Shown here: piece by piece, positions 11,526 to 22,876 of the stretch
Layout: each line of letters starts with the position of its first letter
Numbering within the stretch: the first letter of the stretch is position 1
Assembly: GCA_021432635.1 (NCBI GenBank)
Contig: MU270045.1
Location: 460,867-524,866, forward strand
Length of the DNA: 64,000 nucleotides
Origin: Thozetella sp. PMI_491
Taxonomy: Eukaryota; Ascomycota; Sordariomycetes; Chaetosphaeriales; Chaetosphaeriaceae
Direction: 5' to 3'
The notes under the pieces: generated by a model
What the model was told of the DNA's origin: nothing
What the model saw: the letters and a program-made list of their open reading frames with translations, nothing else
Databases searched by the model: none
Translations under genes and position numbers: made by a program

Positions 11526-13548
11526 ATGGACGACGATCCCTTGGACGGCCCCCTCCTCGCGGGGGTCAGCACACCAAAAAACTACGGCTCGGACTCGACG
11601 CGGTTGCTTGACAGCGAATCGACTCACTCGTCCGAGGCCCAGGAAGGGGTGAGGAGCATAGAAGCTGTTGCCATGACTTGGACGAAACGGGGGCTCACGG
11701 TGGCCTATTTGGGGTGCGTTTCCTTCGATCTCGCCCAAATCAACCCTGCTTAGACCGAAATAGCACTCTCGTTAACATCCTGCCATCTCCCTAGCATCTT
11801 CCTCATGTCCTTCACCACCTCTCTCGAAGGCCAGGTTACATACTCCCTGACTGCCTTTGCCACCAGCTCCTTCAACAAGCACTCCCTGATCTCAACCGTC
11901 TACGTTGTACAGGGAGTCGTAAACGGTACGTTTCCCCTAGGCGCCTACAGGGAGGCACCGTCTCACACTGTCCCATAGCTGTCATCAAGCCGCCGATGGC
12001 CAAGGTTGCCGACGTCTTTGGCCGCCTCGAGGCCTTTAGTCTGTCGGTTCTTCTCTGCGTCCTCGGATATATCCAGATGGCCGCCTCGCAAAACATACAG
12101 ACGTACGCTTCAGCCCAAATCTTCTACTCAGCCGGGGCAACTGGCCTCCAAATTTTGCAGCAGATATTCATCGCAGACACCAGCAGCCTGCTGAACCGAG
12201 CACTTCTAGCCAGTCTCACGGACACTCCTTTCTTGGTGACAGTGTGGATCGGGTCTCTCATTGCGTCGGCCATACTAAAGACGACAACCTGGCGCTGGGG
12301 CTACGGCATGTGGGCCATCATCCTACCAGCGGCATTTGCGCCTCTAGCGCTGAGCCTGCTCCTGAACAGCAGGAAAGCAAGGCGGCTGGGGCTGGTGGCA
12401 GAGAGGAAACGCAGGGAGGCTACGCTTTCTGAGTCGGCTCACCAGCTATTCCGCGACCTCGACGGCATTGGCATACTGCTACTCAGCGCCGCCTTCGCGC
12501 TGATATTGCTACCACTGACTCTTGCTTCGACTATCGAAGCCGGCTGGGGGAACACGGCCATTCCCGCGACCCTGTTTATGGGCATCCTCTGTTTGCTTGC
12601 GTTTCCCGTGTGGGAAGCCCAATCGAGATGGGTACCACATCCCTTAATACCTCTTACCCTGCTCAAGTCGCGCACATTCTGTGCGGGTTGTGGCGTTGGG
12701 TTCTTCTTCTTCAGTACGCCTTCTCCCCCCTCCCCCCTCCCGGGGAAACTTTAGACGTGCCTCTTCGCCGCGCTAATTAGGCTCGTTTCCTGCAAATAGT
12801 GGTCTTCTACCTCTCAGTCCAGCCCTACTTCTACTCGTACCTCCTCGTTGTCCAGAACCAGTCAGTCGCCGCTGCCGGCCGCATCACCCAGACATTCTCC
12901 TTCGCCGCTACTATCACCATTCTGCTTACCTCGCTGGCCATCAAACAGATTCGGCACTACAAGCTGTTCGTGGTCATGGGATCTGTCGTATATGTCTTTG
13001 GCATTCTCTTGATGATATACTTTCGCCAAGAAGGTGCATACGTCAGCACCATTGTGCTAGGTCAAGCCGTGCTAGGTATGGGGGCTGGTATGCTCCATGG
13101 CACGGCACAGCTCGGTGTCCAGGCCGCCGCTGGGAAGCACCAAAATGTCGCCACTGCCACCGCCGTGTTCATGACCATGGTGGAGATTGGTGGTGCTGTC
13201 GGAGCGGCCATCTCGGGCGCCTTATGGGGGACAATAATACCTGCCAAGTTGGAGGAGTACCTCCCTGAGTCTGAAAAGCAGTACGCGCGGGACATCTACG
13301 CAAATATCGTCGAGGCTTCGACCCGATATCCCTTGGGGAGCGTGGCGAGGGCCGCAGTCAATCGGTCGTACCAAGAAGCTATGTCCACCCTGCTGGCGGT
13401 TGCGTTGATCATGTGCGTACCGGTGGTGGTGCTGGCGCTGATAATGCAAGATTATAAACTGGACGAGGTTAACAGCAAGGCGCCGGTTACAACTGATGTG
13501 CTTAGTCCTGTGAGAGAAGGCCCAGCTGATGAGCTGCAAACCCGATGA
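11526..13548 (+). CDS. Siderophore-iron transporter, MFS (Sit1/Mir family)
   Basis: Four exons, 11526-11713, 11795-11925, 11979-12713 and 12800-13548, encode 600 aa with all phases agreeing. The protein has a short acidic N-terminal tail (about 55 aa) and then roughly 12-14 hydrophobic segments. Early in exon 3 the sequence KPPMAKVADVFGRLEAF matches the loop 2-3 signature of the fungal siderophore:H+ symporter family (consensus AK-x-x-D-x-FGR-x-E). These plasma- or vesicle-membrane carriers import ferric siderophores such as ferrichrome, TAFC or coprogen. The exact substrate cannot be read from sequence. Such genes are usually repressed by GATA iron regulators; I did not establish a binding site. 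The gene converges on the oxidoreductase gene with 309 bp between stops. No siderophore biosynthesis gene is nearby. Confidence 0.9.
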
Positions 13549-13857
13549 TCGCGCGCAGCGGAAACAAACATGGTGTGCCCCGTGTCGTGGACACGCTCGG
13601 AGAGACACGTGAAAGGCACCCAGAGACTGGCCGACAGAGATCCTGGGAACAATTGTGGCAGTGGAGTAAAGGAGAGGGAGAGAGTCAACCATGGTAGAGC
13701 AGGCACGATGGTATGGGGTTGGTATATAACCGCCTTTGCCACTGGTAAATCAACACCCATAGCCGCACGTATATACATGGCTACAGAGATTTATACATGC
13801 AAGAAGACATCGGAGAACGAGGAATGGGCAGCAGTGATCGCCAGCGACATGCGTCGT
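13549..13857. other. Short convergent intergenic spacer
   Basis: Joint 3' flank of the transporter (+) and the oxidoreductase (-). Nothing else is seen. Confidence 0.7.
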
Positions 13858-15925
13858 TCAGGCCGGTACCGTATCCACCTCGAAATGGAAGCCAGCGGCG
13901 TGCAACCTGTCGATGAAGGGCTGGCCAAGGCAGGCTGGGGTGTACACCCCCCCTTCAAACTCAAGGCCGTCCTCCAGAAGAGTCAAGGCGGCCTGCGACA
14001 TCAATAGACCCGTCACTGGCGACATACGTTAGCTATGATCGCGAATCGCTCGGCTATGTTCCCCGGAAGGGGTGAGGAGGAACAAGGGGAGGAAGGGACC
14101 CAGGAATGGCACTTACACATATACATACTGCCGCAAAACGATGCTCGGCAATGCGCCTGCCTATCCGCGCCCCCTTGAACGTCTGGGACCCCGATACCCT
14201 CGTACTCAATCGTATCTTTCTTGGCCGATTCGAGGTCCGGCCCCTGGCCCGGCTGGTACACCAGACGCTTCGCCAGGGCCCTTAGCGGAGGGGTGGTGAT
14301 GACGAGAGCGAAGAGGACGAGAAAGTAATGTATCCCCACACCGGCGAGCCAACTCCGCGCCTTCATGTATTCCTTGAAGGAGAAGTTGGGGCCGTAAAAC
14401 TGTGACTTTGCTGTCGGCATGGTAGCCAGTAGGCCCCAGGTGCGCTCTATGATGGGGGCATCGGTTGCGCCCGCGATGGAAGTAGTGAGGAGACCAAGCG
14501 TTGGCATCCTGACGACGCCCATGAGACGGGTGAGAAGGGACGGCTTAGCCCTCTGCGCTGGGTTGGAGTTTGGGATGGGGGACAAGGCAAACGGCTGGCG
14601 GCAAGCTATGAAGTCTTTCAAGGTGAAGTTCTCGAGCACGCTCAAAGCCGTGGCGAGAGTGCCCCCAGAAGGCAACGAACTAGAAACGGCCCTGTCAACG
14701 CTGCAGCAGGAGCGGGAGCAGGCCACTGGGCAGGAAGACGAGGGAAGGGGAACAAGGACAGGAAAAGGGGCGCGGTGCCTACCTGATTCGCACGGCGACG
14801 GTGACGTCTCTTGTCTGCGACTTGAACTCGGACTGGCTGTCCACCTCCAAAGTCAGTAATTTTGCATTAAACACGGTTGCGACATGGAGACCTCGCAAAC
14901 CAGGGCACTAATCGGCTGTGGCTGTCTAGTCGGGGCCGGGTATGAAGCTGAAAGAGAAAGGATGACTCTGGAATACGTACTTAGCAGCCGCTAGACTCCA
15001 GGTAACAAGGTCCGGTGGAGCCGACTCGATGCCGATCTGGGGAAACATGGCGGCGCCAGTGGACTTGGCTGTCTTCTCGTACTTGGCGATCATGCCGGCC
15101 ACGAATGGGACTTCGCCGGTGCAGTCGAAGTAGTGGGTGCCGCTCTCGGCGCACGCCTTGAATGCGTGTTCGCCATAGCTGCCGTAAGGGCCAACTGTGC
15201 TGATGAGGATGTACGTCTTCTTCGCGAGCGCAGCGAGTTCACCGGGATCCAGGCTGCATATCTCGACACCTGCACGCCCCGAGTTTAGTCAGATGGCCTG
15301 TCCCGGATTGTGCTAGGATGGCGCGAGGGTTTGGGGTATATGGATTAGACGCGCCAGGTGGCCACGTCCTGGCCGTCAGCCAGGGGTGCGTCGCCACCAT
15401 TTCGGAATAGTGGCTGACATCGGCATCGGTACTGCGGCTGCCCTTGGCGGCTGATCCCCCCCAACCTTAATCCCACACCATCCAGGCACCTCGAGCTCAC
15501 ATGCAAAGCAGGAGCTAGCTTTGCTTACCAGGCTGGCGGCGGTCGCTCTGCAGCGCCTTGCACTTCTCAACTACCTCCTCTAGCTTGGATTGTGACCGTC
15601 CGGCCACCGCCCACCTCAGGTTCGTGGGGAGCTCGCTGGCGATATACTCGGCCGTATACTTGCCAGTGTAACCTGCCATGCGAATTGGTTAGCGCCCTTC
15701 ATGTCCCTCTCAGTGTACTACCCCGCCTGCCACCCCCCCCCCCCCCTTTTTTTTTTCTTCCTTTTCCTCTCTTCTTGTAATATTATTTTTCATCTTGTCT
15801 CCCACTCTTGCTGTGGTCTAGCGCACCTGTGTGAAGAGGCATGATGGAAAGGGAGGGGGAGGGGGCTTACCCGTCGCACCGAAGACGACAAGGTCGTACT
15901 GGCGGCCGTGCTGCTTGAGCGACAT
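13858..15925 (-). CDS. Saccharopine dehydrogenase-like oxidoreductase (SCCPDH family)
   Basis: Six exons on the minus strand (15871-15925, 15529-15672, 14981-15269, 14783-14836, 14117-14691, 13858-14015) give 424 aa. The N-terminus has the Rossmann NAD(P)-binding motif LVVFGATGYTG, split by intron 1. The family blocks STVGPYG, ACAESGTHYFDCTGE and LPSGGTLAT follow. A hydrophobic segment lies at about 297-317. The end (TGLLMSQAA, then GGVYTPACLG) is the usual C-terminal block. SCCPDH-like proteins are membrane-associated and of unclear substrate; they should not be equated with the lysine-pathway enzyme. Family members also act as trans-acting enoyl reductases. The acceptor of exon 5 is ambiguous: an in-frame AG 9 bp upstream would add three residues. 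The last exon is easily missed because the preceding frame reads on to 14013. Confidence 0.88.
15733..15756. repeat. C14-T10 homopolymer junction inside intron 1
   Basis: A run of 14 C then 10 T on the plus strand, inside the first intron (15673-15870) of the oxidoreductase gene. It resembles 4228-4253. Confidence 0.9.
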
Positions 15926-17414
15926 CGTGGGGAGAAGCGCGCCTGGTAATGATGATTATCGAAAAGCCAGTAGCCGAGTCGACGGTGTGGATCACGCTAC
16001 TCGGGGGTCGGATCGAGAAACCAGGCGATAACTAGGCGAAGGTGGTGTTGCGGGATCTCTTTCGAGGGCAAAGGGTATGATACTGGGTCGCCCTGCCTGT
16101 CGGCGTCAAGCGATGGAAGACGAAATCAAGCGGCCGTGAGAAGCAGACTCGGGCGAGCGCAGCCTGGGCTCGGCCCTCTTGGACTTATATCGCAAACGAC
16201 ACGGTGAAAAGGGGTCCATACGACCGGACTAAATCTCCAGGCAGTAGGTACAGTAGCATCCCTGGCTTCAGAATTGGACGGGGCCAGAGGGGATGAAATC
16301 GTAGCCCCAAACACCGGAATCCCGCCGGTTCGGTCATGCAGCGCGCAGGACGCAGGTAGCGAAGCATCGCCCACTGGCCTTTTGCCCCGAAAAGGTATCC
16401 ATGACCGTGACATTGCGCCGAGAGCCTCGGCCCCGGCTGCCGTTCGGGACCTCCTTCACTGCATCGCTTTTTTGGTCCCCCCTAGCCGCATCGCCTTTCG
16501 CCCCCGATCTGGCATGCCGCCCGGAGATCGCCGGTCTAGTTCCCATTTTGGTACTGCCACCTCGACGTTTCAGAAGGGAGAGGCGGATGCCATCTTTCCA
16601 TCTCTCTTTCCCACTGGACCGCTGAGCCATTGCGGCTGGGCTGCATCAAATTTCCACTGACGAGGAGCCCAAGTGGTAATTATGGCCAGTAATGTGTGTC
16701 AGTATTACTATCTTGGCATATGCTCCGTGGGAACAAAGGAGCCGCAGTAAATACGGAAGTTACTGTAGCCAACTGTAAGAGACGGCAGCTGATCCTCCCT
16801 CATTGCCACCATTCACCAGGTGACTTGCCCGTGAACAAGTGCCTCCTCGTGCTCCTTTAACTTGTCAAAGCTTCATCCCTGACAGTGGCTTGTGCGCACC
16901 ATTTTGCCGTACCAAGGAGGTCCGAGGAAGTCTCATTAGAGTTCGACAAGCAAAGTTTTTCAACCTCATGGGACGGATGCGAGCCTTCAGAGACAGCTCC
17001 ATCCCTACTATTGTACCATGGCGACACCTTAGCTGCCAGAAGCGGCCCTTCGAGCACAGAGCGTAATTACTGTAGGTACTAGAAGAGGAAGCGGAGGATG
17101 AGGGACCCGAAGGTCTCAGCATCCAATCAAGATTCTCCCTGTACTTTGGAGAGCCAAAGTGGGGGTGCCGCTTTAGTTTAGGTAGGTGGCCTGGATGAAA
17201 CAAATCATGTGTTATATCACGTGCAGAGGACTGGTAAGGGCCGGGGTGCTAACAGCTAAGCAGCCAATGACTGTGGCAGCCCGGAATTTTGCAAACCCCA
17301 CCGCACACACTCGAAAATCGCTAAACTGAACATTTCCAGCACCACTGTCCAGCTTGCCTACGACCTTCACAACTCAAACCACACCCGAGGACAGAATCTC
17401 AACACACAGCCAAA
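15926..17414. other. Divergent promoter region, oxidoreductase / eL43
   Basis: This 1.5-kb spacer separates the divergent starts of the oxidoreductase (-) and eL43 (+). Frames such as 16274-16660 (+) and 16126-16413 (-) overlap each other and carry no recognisable domain. Candidate promoter elements for eL43 lie at 17218-17268. Confidence 0.6.
17218..17268 (+). promoter_or_regulatory. CACGTG and CCAAT elements upstream of eL43
   Basis: A palindromic CACGTG (17218-17223) lies about 190 bp and a CCAAT box (17264-17268) about 150 bp upstream of the eL43 ATG. CACGTG is bound by Cbf1-type bHLH factors and CCAAT by the Hap complex; ribosomal protein promoters of filamentous fungi often use such sites. 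Function here is inferred from position only. Confidence 0.35.
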
Positions 17415-18356
17415 ATGTCGAAGAGAACCAAGAGTCAGTGGCTTCCAATCTCATGTCTGCCGTGAGAGGCAACCGGCTAACATAGATTTGCAGAGGTCGG
17501 CGTCACCGGACGCTACGGTACCCGGTACGATACCATCTTCCCATTGCATAAGTCTCCGTGACAGCCATTCGATCGAGGCGAGATGAGGACGCCTGTGTAC
17601 AGGGCCGTCGTGCACATGAATTTGGGAGCGCTCGTGGTAGCCTGCTGGCCAAAGTCTCCAACAGCGAAGGGCTGGAGAGGTTGATCGGCGTGAGGACGTC
17701 TCGAGGTCGAGGTCGACATTACCCGCCCCCGCTACGTCGGCTCTCTTTCGACACAACCTGGGCCACTATGCCAGATTTGTGTGCCTTTGAAGCAGGCAAC
17801 ACTGTAGCTCAGTCTCGCATGCCTCTCCTGGCCCAAGGCATACCCTCCCCGTCAAGGGCCGTCTTCATCTCCCCTCGCGAAATGGCGACACTGAGCATCT
17901 GGTGGTCGAGTGCGGGACAGATTGTCGGAATTCATGTGCTGACCGAGACGGATAGTTACGGTGCCTCGCTGAGGAAGCTGATCAAGAAGCAAGAAATCAG
18001 CCAGCACGCCAAGTACCCGTGCAGCTTCTGGTGAGTGGTTGGAGGATAACCTCGCGCTGCTGGCTGCTCCTCTGGCGGCCTGATTTTGGCGCGTGTCCAT
18101 ACAGGCTGGATGCTAACCTCTAACCAGCGGCAAGACCACTGTCAGGAGGAACGCGGTCGGTATCTGGAACTGCAAGTCATGCAAGAAGACGACCGCTGGT
18201 GGCGCCTACGCACCCTCGTAAGTCAATGTCGCAACTGAATGGATGATGGCTGTTGCACATAGAACACACCCATGGGCTAACTGTAACTTCAGGACCCCTG
18301 CTGCCGCTGCCATGCGCTCGACTCTCAGGAGACTTCGCGAGATCGCTGATGTTTAG
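17415..18356 (+). CDS. RPL43: 60S ribosomal protein eL43 (L37Ae)
   Basis: Five exons, 17415-17433, 17494-17524, 17956-18030, 18128-18217 and 18293-18356, encode exactly 92 aa, the family's usual length. The protein is basic and carries the L37Ae zinc ribbon C39-x2-C42 ... C57-x2-C60, with the conserved start [20 protein letters not shown]. It is a structural component of the cytosolic large subunit. The first two exons are only 19 and 31 nt, so no single frame shows the gene. Intron 2 is 431 bp, far longer than its neighbours (60-97 bp), and is open in part on both strands, which produces misleading frames such as 17558-18034. Confidence 0.95.
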
Positions 18357-19826
18357 AAGGTCGGTTCGTCGGTGAGGGGACTGGCTTCCTTTTGGATTTT
18401 GCACCTGGGATTCGGCAACGGACTTTTAGGGGGGTTGAGCATGGAAAACCGCATTCCATCAGGAATCTCGAACGAGATGACCTGAACAGCCATCTTACCA
18501 CGGCCATGACGGAGTATGGGACGGATAGTTCCAGAGAGCATCTATCCAAGGCGAATGACTCTTTTCCACAAGCCCTATGGCCGGCGCCGTTCCGCACACC
18601 GGTTTCTTGTACGAATGTGAACTTGAAGTGACATCGCCCGGCTGGCCTCACCTGTCCTGTGCTGCCCCCGCCAGGCTTCTTGCTGGGCAACAACGTCGAG
18701 TGTGTGGTTCTCTCATGGAGAAACCCCGGGTCGTGCGGGCCAACCTAGAATGCGAAGATATCTATGTAACAGCACGCTTATTGTGTCACCGCTAGAGCAT
18801 CTTCCAAGTAAGTGGTGGGCCAGGGCGTGTGAGAGGCGCGCGAGAAGAAAGTCAGGCGGCGAATTCGCGCGTGAAACCAGCCGGTAAGAAATTGAGGGGG
18901 CGCGTTCCTGTGGCGGCTCGCGACTCTCTCCCTGTGCGTGGGAGCATTGGCTGTGCGGGTTGAAGAGGATAGGCTTTCGAATGGAGGCAATCGAAAACAT
19001 CCAAGAGAGGCCCGTTCCAGCACCCCGGGATATCGTCGAGGCACGAGGCTTGCGTCTCTATATGGGTCATTTAGGAAGCCGAGGTGTTGATATCCTCTTG
19101 GGCTTCATTGGGACTCGTTTCTTGAGCCATGTCTGAACGCCGCACGTGCTAATGGTAGTCCAGTTGGACTGAAGGTTCGAGCTTTACTAAGGATATAGCG
19201 ACCGCGCGGGTCTTACGTACTTGCGAAAGAGTTTGCACCCAGCCCTTCTCCAGGCGACTCGGCGGCGTTCCACCCATAGGGCCCAAGGCAGCAGGGGGAT
19301 CTGTCATGCCTAGATTTTTATCGCTAGAGCTTTTCACTCCCTTATTCAACAAGGGACCAGCCCGACTAGCCCCTACTTGCTCTCCAGCTCGTTGCTTTTT
19401 TTTTTTGCTTTTTTTTTGGCCGTTGTTGTATCACTTCGATTCACTGACCGACGCTACTTGAGGAACCAGTCTCAGAGTCAAACCAAGATCGATTTCAGCA
19501 AAAACTTTACGAGCTCGCCCGCGATGCAGGGTTAATCGCCCCCCTCCCTCGGCTCCCTTGCGTGCAAACCAGTCTCGGCGCCCTCTCGTTCGATCCCTCA
19601 AGAAGCCCGACTTCTAACTCCAAGTCAGCAGGTTCCTCTCTGTGAGCAGGTGGGAGTTAGTGCGGGGAGGAGGACGATGAATCAAGCAGATACGTGGCTG
19701 GGTGACTGGGCCATTTAGAAAGGGACAAGAAGACGGCGGGAAGGGGAGGGGCCGTCTCCAGCTGGCTGCTAACCAAGATCAAGTGCAAGCCAGACTTTGG
19801 GGAGTGTCGCTCGGGGAGCATTCCTC

Positions 19827-19857
<31 letters not shown>

Positions 19858-19895
19858 AGGGCAGAGGATTTAAAAAAAAAAAAAAAAAAAAAAAA
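19827..19895. repeat. (TA)n palindrome followed by A24
   Basis: An uninterrupted TA tract broken once by TT (19827-19858) can fold on itself. A run of 24 A follows at 19872-19895. A related (TA)nTT(TA)n tract is at 25693-25713. Confidence 0.9.
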
Positions 19896-20100
19896 GATAG
19901 ACGGATAATAAAGAGCATGGAGATAACATAATCACCTTTCTTGTCCATATTTCTTCTGTTGTCCGCACTCGCTCTTTTCTTTACTCCTGAAAGGCCTCTC
20001 CCCTAACGGAGGAGGAGCCCACTCTTGGCTTCGCTAGGGTGGCGCGGGCGGCGAACGCGCTGCAAAAAGCGGTTGCATGTGGTGCAACAACCCCTTTGGC

Positions 20101-20142
20101 CTGCTTGCTTGCTTGCCCGCCTGCCTGCCTGCCTGCCTGCCT
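20101..20142. repeat. (CTGC/CTTG) tetranucleotide repeat
   Basis: Imperfect tandem CTTG and then CCTG units in the region upstream of the RING/PHD gene. Confidence 0.85.
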
Positions 20143-20534
20143 AAGGTCCCTGACCTCCCACCACCGGCTGAGTCTTCAGCGCTCTCTGATTGGCTACACG
20201 TGGGGGCCTCTTGAATCCCGTGCCCCAAGCTCCCCCATTTTCCTTCCTCTCCCGCTCCCAATCCCCAAGTCCACTCTTTTGCAACCGCGCAAAGCACCTG
20301 GCTTGCCCGGTCCGCTACCCGCTCGCTCCAAGCACTCGACGCTGCGCTCGACCATCCACGCAGGACCCTCCCACAACCCACCCATCGACCACGACAACCG
20401 CCTATCCACATCGCCTCTCCCACATCAGACCTCTCTCCGCCACCCAGTCGTCATAGGCCTTCTAAGTTTTACATGCGTTCCCTTATTCTCCATCTCCTCG
20501 ATTTTTCTTTTTGCACTCGCAATCGCCGTTAGCC

Positions 20535-22876
20535 ATGGCCGACCAGTGCATCGTCTGTCTGGAGGCCCTGGACGTCGATTTGGATGGGGCCCCACCTGAA
20601 CCCCCCTCTACCAACTCTCCTGCCATCGCTTCTTCAGTAGAGCCGGGCCTGTCGCAGCGGCAGCCCGCCACCGCTGTAGACGCTGACACTGACCCGGTCG
20701 CCGCCCGCCCAACCCGCATCACCACCGTCCAGCCGGAGATTCACGAGAATATCGCCCAGATTGAGGCCTGCGGCCACGTACTGCACGAAATCTGTCTCAA
20801 AGAATGGAGCACCAAGGCCAACAGCTGTCCGATCTGCCGCCAAATCTTCCATGTCGTCCAGGTCTACGACAAGCTGGGAGGTGCGCTTTCCCTTGTTCTT
20901 TTTCGCTATCTTGCCCTCTCCCTACCCAGCTAGCCTGTGCCTGCTTTTCCCCCTCCAGAATCATGTTTGCTGACGTGCTTGCGCGAACAGGAACCCTCCT
21001 GTCGACATTCCACGTCGAGGACAAGAAGCAAGTGGCCGAGTTCGACGCACAACAGTGGTTAGACGACAACCTCGAGGACGAGGAGGACGGCACTCCTTGC
21101 CCCATCTGCAACCTAGCCGACCGCCCACACATCCTTTTGCTCTGCGACGGTTGTGACACTCCATACCACACCGATTGCATCGGCCTCGGGCAAGCGGTTC
21201 CCGATGGAGCTTGGTACTGTATGGAGTGCGTGGACCATCTTGGACTCCACCAGCAGGAAGTTCCCGCTACGGCGTCGCCACAGAGCACCCGTCCAACCCA
21301 TGGCCGCTCCATCCGCCCCCAAGCCCGCACGCAGGCGAGAGTGCGGCGTGATCGCCGGCGTGCCCGCCAAGACGGCTGGCATGGTGCCTGGGGCCAGCTC
21401 GCCCGCCGGGTGTGGAACAGGCTCAGCATCGAACTGGACTACCAAAACGACGATGAACCCGAGGTTTGGGAGGGCTACCGCCGCTCCCAACAGATCCGCC
21501 AGCGAGAGAGAGAAGAGGAGCAGAGGCGCTGGCAGCAGCGCCTGAACATTGCCATCCGGCTGGGAGCTCGGGAGGTCTTCAGTGAGCACATGCCAACTGT
21601 CCCTCGACCGCCGGCCTACTCTCCGCCACAACCTCCCCAGGAGACGCGGGAAGAGCGCATGGCGTGGGGCGACTTCGAGAGGGCCAGAGACTCAGACGAG
21701 CGTAACCGCCGCAAGCGCACCCGGTCGGCTACCGCAGAGCCCGAGCCACAGCCGGAGGAGCCAGAGAGGAAGCTCAAGCGTCCGCGCACTCGCCGGATGC
21801 CAGCGCAACAGGGCCAGCCAGCTTCCTCCAGCGCTGTCGCGGGGCCGTCTAATCAAATGACACCCGGCAACTCCCGCGTCACAGCCGGCCCTAGGTTATC
21901 CGCGAACGAAGCCGCCCCATCCTTCTTGTCTTCCCTCCTCAAGGAGGTCGAGATGAGCACGCCATCAGATGAGGACAGCATTCGGAATCTATTTGGGCCT
22001 ATTCCAGGGGCCAACGATCCGGCCTCACCCGCTGCGTCGTCGCCTTCCGCTTCCGGTTTCAACAGCCCGCGCGCCACCTCCCTCACGCCGCCTCCCTTCC
22101 ACGGCCGCCCGAGCTCCCCGCCTCTGAGCTTGAGCTCCCACATCGAACCCATCTATCCGAAGGCGAACTACTCACCCGCGAGTTCGACGCACAAGCATCG
22201 CTCCCCTGCAGCGTCCCGTGACAACAGCGACTCGGAGCGCCGTATCCGCCCCCGGGGTCGGCCCAATAACTACTCGCCCGCAGAAACCGCCTCAAAGCAT
22301 CGCTCAGCAGGGTCGTCATCCGACAGCAGTGATTCTGAGCTTCCCAGTCACCGCAACAACGGCCAAGTGGACGAGGGTGACTACTCGCCAGCCAGAGCGC
22401 GGCGCCGCTCACCTGCAATGTCTCATGAGAGCAGCGACTCTGAGCGCCGCGGAGGCCCAGAGAACTCGTCGCCATCGCGGCTGGTGTCAAAGCAGCGTTT
22501 TCCGGGGACCTCGCCCGATAACGGCAACTCGGAATCGCGGAACCCTGACCCTGGCGTGTCCGAGCTGCGGCAACCTCTACCTCGCCGCCCCCAGTCGCTC
22601 GCGCTATCGCGTTCACGGGATGCATTCCCCGTGAAGCTTCCTCTCCCGCGGGAGATGAAGGAGAGCATCAGCGCCATCGTTCGAAGCGCTCTTAGTCCTC
22701 ATTGGAAGTCTAGCCGGCTCACCAGCCAGCAGTATGAAAACATCAACCGCGAGGTCTCTCGTCGACTCTACGAGGAGGTGACAGACCCCGCCTCAGTCGA
22801 CGACGATGCTCGACGCAGCTGGGAAAGGATCGCCACAAAAGAAGTAGCTCGTGCAGTCGCAGAGCTCGAGGCCTAG
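20535..22876 (+). CDS. RING and PHD finger protein (Asr1/PHRF1-like)
   Basis: Two exons, 20535-20880 and 20991-22876, give 743 aa. A RING finger uses C5, C8, C79, H81, H84, C87, C98 and C101; about 70 Ala/Pro/Thr-rich residues sit between the first Cys pair and the rest. A PHD finger (C4HC3) follows: C152, C155, C167, C170, H175, C178, C192, C195. Then come an Arg-rich helical stretch, a basic Lys/Arg patch (about 390-410) and a disordered Ser/Pro region with four imperfect YSPA-type repeats encoded by 22165-22530. A helical C-terminal block ends the protein. RING-PHD order matches yeast Asr1, a ubiquitin ligase that binds the RNA polymerase II CTD, and animal PHRF1. A nuclear ubiquitin-ligase role is inferred by family. 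Confidence 0.85.
22165..22530 (+). repeat. Degenerate protein-coding repeat, YSPA...SDSE units
   Basis: Four successive units of about 26-30 codons. Each starts with a motif like NYSPA, NYSPA, DYSPA or NSSPS, runs through a basic stretch such as KHRSP or RRRSP, and ends in a Ser/Asp/Glu patch such as NSDSER, SSDSE or GNSES. The DNA copies are diverged, so the units are recognisable mainly at protein level. Confidence 0.75.

Larger units (their letters stand above)
18357..20534. other. Intergenic, eL43 to RING/PHD gene
   Basis: No supported gene over about 2.2 kb. It contains an AT-repeat/poly-A block (19827-19895) and a tetranucleotide repeat (20101-20142). The sequence is C/T-rich from about 20220 to 20530, which suits the leader of the RING/PHD gene. 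Confidence 0.6.

Noticed and set aside
11526-15925. Possible iron or siderophore gene cluster around the MFS transporter
   Set aside because: The neighbour is a generic SCCPDH-like oxidoreductase and no NRPS, ornithine monooxygenase or acyltransferase of siderophore synthesis is present.
17558-18034. 158-codon plus frame over the eL43 gene
   Set aside because: It is intron 2 of eL43 read through into exon 3; the spliced 92-aa ribosomal protein explains the region.
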